DNA of 64,000 nucleotides from Corbicula japonica (Eukaryota > Mollusca > Bivalvia > Venerida > Cyrenidae). A program made the position numbers and the translations under genes. The stretch covers positions 59,216-123,215 of the forward strand of contig JAZAYU010000922.1 of NCBI GenBank assembly GCA_038501625.1, in the 5' to 3' direction. Shown piece after piece: positions 57,828 to 64,000 of this stretch; positions within the stretch are counted from its first letter, which is position 1; every line of letters starts with the position of its first letter. The notes under the pieces were generated by a model. It was not told the DNA's origin, made no database searches, and saw only the letters and a program-made list of their open reading frames with translations.

Positions 57828-59443
57828 AAATATTGAAGGGGCAGGTACATGTATGCGGATAAAAATTTGATAGTTATTATTTTTGGAATAGAAATGTTTT
57901 GTAATAAAATGTTTAACACTGTACAACAGGTTTTTTGAATACACAGTATTGAAAGGCTCATTATTGATTGATTTACAAAGGGATTGAACCCAGGTAGGTG
58001 TGAAATTGAGCTGATTCTTTTGTTAAAGTAAGGTTGAGTAAAACTTGTCATGACCGTTTTGAGTAATTATTGTCAAACAGTGTTTTCTCAAAATTGCCAT
58101 TTCATTGAGTAAATTTAGTTCAGCAAAGAAACTGAAGCAAAAATGCCAGTAAGACGACACTTAAGTAATACTGAACGGCAACGTGCGTTAGGTCAGTTAC
58201 TTGTTGGACAGACTCACCGTGACGTAGCTGCCCGTTTTAACGTTAGTCACAGCGTTATTGACCGATTGTGGATTTTATACCTGAACACCGGAGACGTTCA
58301 GCACAGGCCAGGCCAAGGTCGTCCCAGAGTCACAACTGCAGCACAAGACCGCCAATTGACATTAGCTGCCAGACGCCGAAGGTTTGAATCTGCCGTAACG
58401 CTTCGCGCAGATTTTGAGCGTACACACGGAGTACGAATTTCCGCCCAGACAGTGAGAAACCGGCTTCATGGTGCAAACTTGCGTGCTAGAAGACCTGTAA
58501 TCAGGCTTCCACTGACTCCACGCCATCGCCGATGCAGACTCGAGTTCGCTCGCCAACATGCAAGAATTGGACGAGATCCATTACACGCTATTCTCTTCAC
58601 AGATGAATCTAAATTCATGCTGGATTTTAATGATGGACGCAGGAGAGTTTGGCGTCAAAGGAATGAACGCTTTCAGAACTGTTGTGTAGCCGAGCATGAC
58701 CGGTTCGGAGGAGGCTCGGTTATGGTGTGGGGAGGCATATCATACGATGGGCGCATCGACCTTCATGTGATCCGAAACGGGTCATTAACTGCTTTAAGGT
58801 ACAGAGATGAGATTCTTCATCAGCATGTCCGTCCGTACGCCGGGGCAATTGGACCTAATTTCGTACTAATGGACGATAACGCACCACCCCACAGGGGCAG
58901 AATCGTACAGCAATATCTTGAAACTGAGGGTATTGAACGCATGGACTGGCCAGCGAGGTCTCCGGATTTAAATCCAATAGAACACGCCTGGGATATGCTT
59001 CAACGCCGGATTTCACGTAGAATTCGCAAACCAGAAACACGTGACCAGCTTGCAAACATGCTTATTGAGGAATGGAGGCAGATTCCATTGGCAGAGTTCA
59101 GAAAGCTTATTCGAAGCTTCAAAAACAGATGCAGGGAAGTTATTCAAGCTAGAGGTGGTCACACTCACTACTAAGTTTGATTTGGACTTAAGTGTTTCAT
59201 AGAAAATGGACGTTTAGAATTTACGTTACCCCACCCACCTCCTCCAAACCATGGATAATTTGACAGTGTGTGTCAATTCGCGATTAGTGTGACATTGTTT
59301 TAAACATTAACTGTGATTTGGATATTCAAATAGCCATTCATGATGTTGTTTTACACTATGTTTAAGTTTGATCAATAAAGAAATTGAATGTCTGTATTAA
59401 TTTGTCTATTTAATATCTGCCCCTTTAATATTTTTGTTGAGTG
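57828..59443 (+). mobile_element. complete Tc1-type transposon, probably intact
   Basis: Inverted ends 'CACTCAACAAAAATATT' followed by (G/A)AAGGGGCAG at both termini, one mismatch seen. TA flanks (57826-57827 and 59444-59445). The empty copies at 24.69 and 39.83 kb read through 'ATAGTATTTTGCTTATATTT' or close variants with one TA. The element holds one uninterrupted transposase and an AATAAA at 59374 after the stop. Nearly identical ends and an intact frame indicate a young insertion, later than the module duplications. Confidence 0.95.
58143..59174 (+). CDS. Tc1-type transposase, 343 aa
   Basis: Cut-and-paste transposase of the Tc1 group, acting in the nucleus on the terminal repeats of its own element. 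Residues 5-45 form the first helix-turn-helix ('RQRALGQLLVGQTHRDVAAR', 'FNVSHSVIDRLW'); a GRPR linker is at 59-62; a second DNA-binding region spans about 65-120 with 'ISAQTVRNRLHGANLRARRP'. The catalytic triad is D154 ('LFTDESKF'), D245 ('LMDDNAPPHRG') and E280 ('SPDLNPIEHAW'), with 34 residues between D245 and E280, the DD34E spacing of Tc1. The glycine-rich 'VMVWGGIS' box is at 194-200. Length is usual for the family. The ATG at 58143 is the first in frame, preceded by 'GAAGCAAAA'. All known motifs are intact, so activity is plausible but not shown. Codon use is much GC-richer than the array. Confidence 0.96.
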   Translation: MPVRRHLSNTERQRALGQLLVGQTHRDVAARFNVSHSVIDRLWILYLNTGDVQHRPGQGRPRVTTAAQDRQLTLAARRRRFESAVTLRADFERTHGVRISAQTVRNRLHGANLRARRPVIRLPLTPRHRRCRLEFARQHARIGRDPLHAILFTDESKFMLDFNDGRRRVWRQRNERFQNCCVAEHDRFGGGSVMVWGGISYDGRIDLHVIRNGSLTALRYRDEILHQHVRPYAGAIGPNFVLMDDNAPPHRGRIVQQYLETEGIERMDWPARSPDLNPIEHAWDMLQRRISRRIRKPETRDQLANMLIEEWRQIPLAEFRKLIRSFKNRCREVIQARGGHTHY

Positions 59444-60315
59444 TATTATGGTTATATTTTAAACTATCACATCTTTTTAAACGAGGTAAATGCGGTATAC
59501 ATGAAATCGCGTGTTTGTTTGTTGGTGCTGTTGTTGTTTTTGAAAAGTTTGATAATAGTGTTGGCTCGCTGATCTCATCAAGAAGAAAAACTTTTAATGT
59601 GAAGGGTGATATCGAACACTAGAAGTTCGTTTATGATCCTAGATAACATAAAAGTATCACATAATAAACGTTTTTAACTTGATGAATAAAAACATCAGCA
59701 AAGTATACTATAAGTCTATATACTTCTAACTTGTGTTTTTTTTGCAGTAAATAGAAAAAGGATTACAATGATATTAGTGTAAGTCATTTGTAACTATATA
59801 GTTTATAATATATGGAATTCTCCATGGACTCGCTATTTCATAATGGAAATACGTAATAAGATTGCTATAAGAAATATTCAGCAATATCAAAATTCAACTC
59901 ATGGATAATATTCATTTTTTGTTTGTTGATCAAATTTAAAATATACCCTTTCTACGTTTTTAACTAAAAGAAATCAGTTGCGTAAAATATAATATTCAGC
60001 AAACAGGATGCAAGACAAGAGAATCTCGAGCTAATTTTGAGACTTTATTACTTAAATCCATAAATAGAAATTCGTCACCTTAATGCAAATAACGCTATAT
60101 GTACCATTGAATTTTAAAGGAGTTATGCGATAAGATGACGAAATACGGTAACACTATGTCTCAGTTTTTGATAAACGCTTTATAGACTTTCCCAAATGAT
60201 CTAACTAGTTCCTTTTTTGTCTCTATTCTGTGAAAAGCGACCTTCAGTTCGACTTAAAGTATTTTCAAATTAGTGAAATTATAAACTATCCAATCTTTTG
60301 AAATATTGAAACATT

Positions 60316-60800
60316 AGCGCTATTTGCGTAGTGTGGCGGCCGTAAAAAGTCTCCCCGTACATATAGTCAATACTGTTATCAGTAAAATAACCCGTTACCG
60401 ATGTCATGCAGTGATTGTAACGTATATCAGGGCTATCTGATCAATCTTTTTTGGGGGTTGTCCCGGTAAGCTCAATTGGTTGCGTCGCAGGAATTGCAGG
60501 GCTAGGCGCTGTCGCCATGACGGTGCGGGTTCGCTCCCAGCTAGAGGCACTATCATTTAAAATTCACAGTAGCGCTATTTGTGCGTTGTGGCGGCCGTCA
60601 AAAGTCTCCCAGTACACATAGTCAGTACTGTTATCAGTAAAATAACCCGTTACCGATGTCATGCAGTGATTGTTACGTATATCCGGGCTATCTGATCAAT
60701 CTTTTTTGGGGCGTTATCCCGGTTAGCTCAATTGGTTGCTCGCAGGAACTGCAGGGCTAGGCGCTGTCGCATGACGGTGCTTGAGGCACTATCATTGTAT
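60316..60800 (+). mobile_element. tRNA-like SINE in two tandem copies (255-bp period)
   Basis: Both units begin 'AGCGCTATTTG' (60316 and 60571) and contain an A-box-like 'AGCTCAATTGGTTG' (60469-60482 and 60724-60737). Unit 1 has a B box, GGTTCGCTCCC (60528-60538); unit 2 has lost it by a deletion of about 16 bp. The 5' part ('GTAAAAAGTCTCCCCGTACA') also occurs in element S at 39.10 kb, linking the two families. Confidence 0.75.
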
Positions 60801-61009
60801 GCATTATATGCACATATCGAGTGTTTTTTTTTTTAAGTTTAGTTATAATGTACTGTGTTGCCTCACTGATATCAACGTAAGGGAGACTTTAAAGCTAAAG
60901 AGAGTTATTGAGCACTTCATAAATGATCTACAATAAGATGAATGTCTCACTTAATAAACGTTCATAACTTGTTGAATAAAAAACAACAACATTATTTAGA
61001 TGTACTTAC

Positions 61010-61021
61010 AAATGTGCAGCG
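61010..61021 (-). other. decayed 12-nt microexon site (CGCTGCACATTT)
   Basis: Perfect 5' site 'GTAAGTACATCTAAA', but the 3' site AG is changed ('TCATCTACTTTCATC'). Confidence 0.3.
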
Positions 61022-62159
61022 GATGAAAGTAGATGAAAGAAAAATTAAAATAATAATAGTGTGAGATATTATTTGTTGATCGAATTATAATACAATCCTC
61101 TACTCTACTGCATTTAACTGAACGAAATAGATTACATAACAAATGATATTCAGTAAACTTAAGGCATAAATATAGTACATGTATCAACAATTGAAATTCG
61201 GCATTTCAGTTTATTTGTTAAAATATAGAAATTGGAAATTGACTCGTTAATGTAAAATCTGTGAATACGGTAATATTGAAAGAAGGTGTTATGCCATTTT
61301 TGAACTAAGGGGTCGAATGACTTACTTCTTCAAAAACAGTGTAACCACTCACACAATGTTGTATTTGGTTAGTTTTTTTGTTTGTAATTTTATCAGAAAG
61401 ACGTAGTCTTTAACCTGTAACTGTGATCAGTTGTCAACAACAGCCATGGTTTTAAATTTTTAAACATTTAATAATGACTGGGGAAAAGTTTATCGCGAGT
61501 TGTCATTAATTTGTTAAAAGACATTGGAGGGCAGAAGAAAAAGAGTTATACAATCATAAGAACTACAACAGTTGCATCTTTTAGGGTTCCGTTTATAAAA
61601 TAAAATGGAGAAAACATCAAAATATTATGGTACTAACAAGTCAATCAGGTGAAATATTAAATAATTTAGGTTTGTATTTTTCTTAGAAAAGACCTCAATC
61701 AAGGTAAGTGTGTTACTATGAAATTCTTACAATTACCGGGATCATGTTGCGGATCTGTTAACTGGTGATAAATAACCGGCATGTGCAAAAGTTCTTATAA
61801 TTAGTGTTTTTCTAGAAATAACACAGATGACACAGAAGACCGCATAAGATGTGATATATTTATTCTTAAATTGTTGTTGGCCTTTATGAACCTGAAGTAA
61901 TAAAACCATTCGATGAAAAGCGACACCAAGTTCGATATACATTATACACAAATGTCGCGTGTTGTTTTTTGGTGTGTGAAAAGTTTAGTACCTGTGTTGG
62001 ATCACTGATCTCACCAAGAAAGGGAAGGCAAAGGGAATCATTAAAACACTTGACGTCCATTTATGATCTTAGATAACATAACAGGTCTACTCATTGAACG
62101 CAATAAACGTTTATAACTTGATGAATAAAAACAACAGAATAGTATTAAGATGCACTTAG

Positions 62160-62174
62160 TTCAATGCGAACCAT
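62160..62174 (-). other. decayed 15-nt microexon site (ATGGTTCGCATTGAA)
   Basis: Good 3' site 'TTTTTTTCTAATTGCAG'; the 5' site is CTAAGTGCATC, lacking GT. Confidence 0.3.
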
Positions 62175-62497
62175 CTGCAATTAGAAAAAAAGAAAGATTA
62201 AAATTATAATAAATGTAATTCAGTTTTTACTGGTGTATAATATTTGTAATTTCCCATGGAAATAATTAATATAGAATTAATAGTTAAACCACAGGAAGAA
62301 TAAAAATCAACTCATTGATGATAGTTTGTTAATCGAATTTATAATACACCCTTCTATGTTTTTAACTAAAAGAAATAAAGGTAAGTGTGTTACTTTGAAA
62401 TTCTTACAATTTCAGGGATCATGTGGCGGATCTGTTAACTGGTGATAAATGGCAGGCAATATGTTACTTTATGAAAAGAATCCATATCAAAAGTTGT

Positions 62498-62986
62498 GCA
62501 CATAATCAACTCCTGATTGATAGACTAGTGTAAATGGTGAAAAAAATATACCTAATACTGAATTGAAGGATATTATTTCTGTAATCTTGGTGAACTTAAT
62601 GTACAACAATTATAGTCATACAGTTCAGCCGGGACATCGCTGCCATCTAATATGAATGACACCGTTTGCTTATAAGTAAATAATTATATAATCAATCGAA
62701 CATCAACTGTTTAAGTTCCTACTCAGGCGGAATTGATGTGCAAGTTGATCTAGATTAACACTGGTTGCCCATTCAAGAAAAAATAAGTGTGAAGCATTCT
62801 TGAGTATGCATTTTTATTTGGGTCACATCAAGGGAAAATGACATTTGACGTTATTCCTTGAAATGATGTCATAAAGTTGAACTGACAACATGTTTACGTA
62901 TTTCAAAATGAACATAATAAAGTGAGTCAAAATTTGTAATAGAATTGCCTGTTATATATACTTGTAAGTTCTTTGCAAATATACTG
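62498..62986. repeat. diverged copy of 20920-21422
   Basis: Same order of phrases as at 20.9-21.4 kb. The remainder of 62990-63290 shows nothing recognised. Confidence 0.75.
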
Positions 62987-63297
62987 ACACCACAAAGAAA
63001 CTGTGCTTTTTTATTTTGTAATATTTCTGTATGTACTTCAGCTAGGTCTGTGAAACTTACACATCTTAGTACACATACACTCGGGAGTGCATTGCACAAA
63101 TCTGACCGATAGTTTACTCTTCGCATGTCCTTCAAATTTACCGAAAGGTGCTACGCAATATTTCGCACGTGCGTCCTGTGCGGCATGATTTTCAAGTTTT
63201 GTTTTTTTATTGACTAATTAGGTGAACGTTTACACAGTATAAATATTACTTTGATTTTTGAATCTGACTCGTTTACAAGACGCCTCGACTTCGAGGA

Positions 63298-63800
63298 AAC
63301 AAGAGAATTCAAGCACTCTTGCTGCTTGCATCTGGCGTCAGCGTTGCTGACGTAGAAACGCAGTTAAATTGTCAGCGAAACACAATAAATAACTTGCGCC
63401 AAAGTTTCGTTCAAAATGGCAACGTAGTAAACTGCACCCGACCGGGCAGGCTGCTCGTTACGACGGCACGTCAAGACTGCTATATAACGCTGACGCATTT
63501 ACGCCAGCGGTTAAAAACTGCAACAAGCACGGCATTACAGTGTGTTATCTCTAGGCAAACGGTATTGAACCGTTTGCGGGCGAACGCAAACTCCATTCTT
63601 GCTAGGAGACCGTATGTAGGGCAGATTATCAACCCGAGAAATCGAAAAATTCGACATCTATGGCGTCAACGTCACTAACGCTGGACGCGTGCCCATTGGG
63701 CAAGAGTTCTTTTTTAGTCACGAATCTCGCTTTAATCTCAGCTTTGCTGACGGTAGTGTTCCTGTATTCCGTCAACGAGGTGAGAGACAGATAGCATAGT
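63298..63800 (+). pseudogene. Tc1-like transposase fragment, catalytic Asp replaced
   Basis: The frame from about 63298 reads 'RIQALLLLASGVSVADVETQ', 'LNCQRNTINNLRQSFVQNG', 'GRLLVTTARQDCYITLTHLR', the two DNA-binding regions with a GR-L linker in place of GRPR. A stop at 63676 and frameshifts follow. In another frame 'EFFFSHESRFNLSFADGS' (about 63705-63758) corresponds to the first catalytic box, with His where Tc1 has Asp (SDES to SHES). Nothing of the second and third catalytic boxes is recognised before the window ends. It is a different family from the intact 58-kb copy. Terminal repeats were not found. Confidence 0.85.
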
Positions 63801-64000
63801 CCAACGTTAGGTCAGGTCGATGAGGTCACAAATTTTCGCTGTACTGCGCAGGAGAGGTGACCATACTCGATATTAAACAGTTTACAGAACAAAATGAATT
63901 GATGAAAAGTGATAAACGTGGCTAAACAATCACAAATCTCAAAAGAAACACAATTGTAAATTTTACTCTTGACCCTTATGTCATTTGAGCTCAAAATTCC

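Larger units (their letters stand above)
59444..62430. repeat. module array, segment 9 (right end)
   Basis: Resumes with 'TTATGGTTATATTTTAAACT' after Tc1. Contains a doubled SINE (60316-60800), microexon sites at 61010 and 62160, and ends after 'GTTAACTGGTGATAAATGGC' near 62455 where the 20.9-kb-like segment begins. Confidence 0.85.

Noticed and set aside
58362..59055. Two minus-strand frames
   Set aside because: They are antisense shadows of the intact Tc1 transposase.
34875..62390. Plus-strand GTAAGTGTG site conserved in many modules, as the end of a plus-strand exon
   Set aside because: The preceding AG (…CTTAAAAAAAG) has no proper polypyrimidine tract and the larger alternative segment (98 nt from TTTTAGGGTTCC) has stops. 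The minus-strand pattern is clearly better.

Overview
This is AT-rich eukaryotic, non-coding-dominated DNA. The repeat content points to a marine or freshwater bivalve mollusc. Clues are tandem repeats ending in a GACGCCGAC...CTATTC/GAATAG hairpin, dispersed 'GTAGATCCTGATCAG'-type repeats, a tRNA-like SINE and a LINE tail ending in (GTTCT)n. This assignment is inference from memory of such repeats; no database was searched. No rRNA, tRNA gene, operon or CRISPR array is present. The only intact long reading frame is a Tc1-type transposase at 58143-59174.

Layout. 1-8.2 kb: a rearranged, duplicated block (pieces of 0.3-5.2 kb reappear shuffled at 5.3-7.7 kb) with a satellite-bearing element at 0.9-2.0 kb, a broken retroelement reading frame at 2.9-3.26 kb and copies of a dispersed retroposon (called R here). 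8.9-10.4 kb: a minisatellite and a complete-ended but coding-dead mariner. From 11.7 to 62.4 kb one family of roughly 1-1.4 kb modules, all in the same orientation, is repeated about 27 times (counted by eye on the box AACTTGATGAATAAAAA) and organised into larger 5-9 kb units. The array is interrupted by a non-LTR retrotransposon (13.56-16.04 kb), a gag-bearing LTR-retrotransposon fragment (16.65-18.2 kb), a LINE tail (19.05-19.9 kb), a 412-bp MITE with an internal minisatellite (23.26 kb), a 7985-bp non-array island with gene-like splice signals (25.42-33.41 kb), a 2060-bp long-TIR element (41.3 kb), a 936-bp fold-back element (52.3 kb), an R retroposon (54.5 kb), a 204-bp MITE (56.5 kb), the intact Tc1 element (57.83-59.44 kb) and a doubled tRNA-like SINE (60.3 kb). 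Because modules are duplicated, the uninterrupted copies act as 'empty sites' that show target duplications for many insertions.

Most interesting observation. On the minus strand each module carries, at the same place, a polypyrimidine 3' splice site (…TTTCATCTACTTTCAG) and a 5' splice site (GTAAGTACATCT…) separated by only 12, 15 or 18 nt. The 12-nt segment differs strongly between modules while the flanking intron-like DNA is nearly identical. Comparable 15-nt and 24-nt candidates occur in the left block; the three 24-nt ones would encode KEETRKKR, KEETRRQR and EEETRKKL. All these lengths are multiples of three. The pattern is what a tandem array of interchangeable microexons, inside a much larger minus-strand gene, would look like. 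Transcription is not shown by sequence alone, and decay of splice sites in several modules shows that at least part of the array is dead.

A separate minus-strand gene end is supported inside the island: a 39-nt internal exon (27990-28028) and a terminal exon with stop (27622-27653), both with strong splice sites; the product is not recognised.
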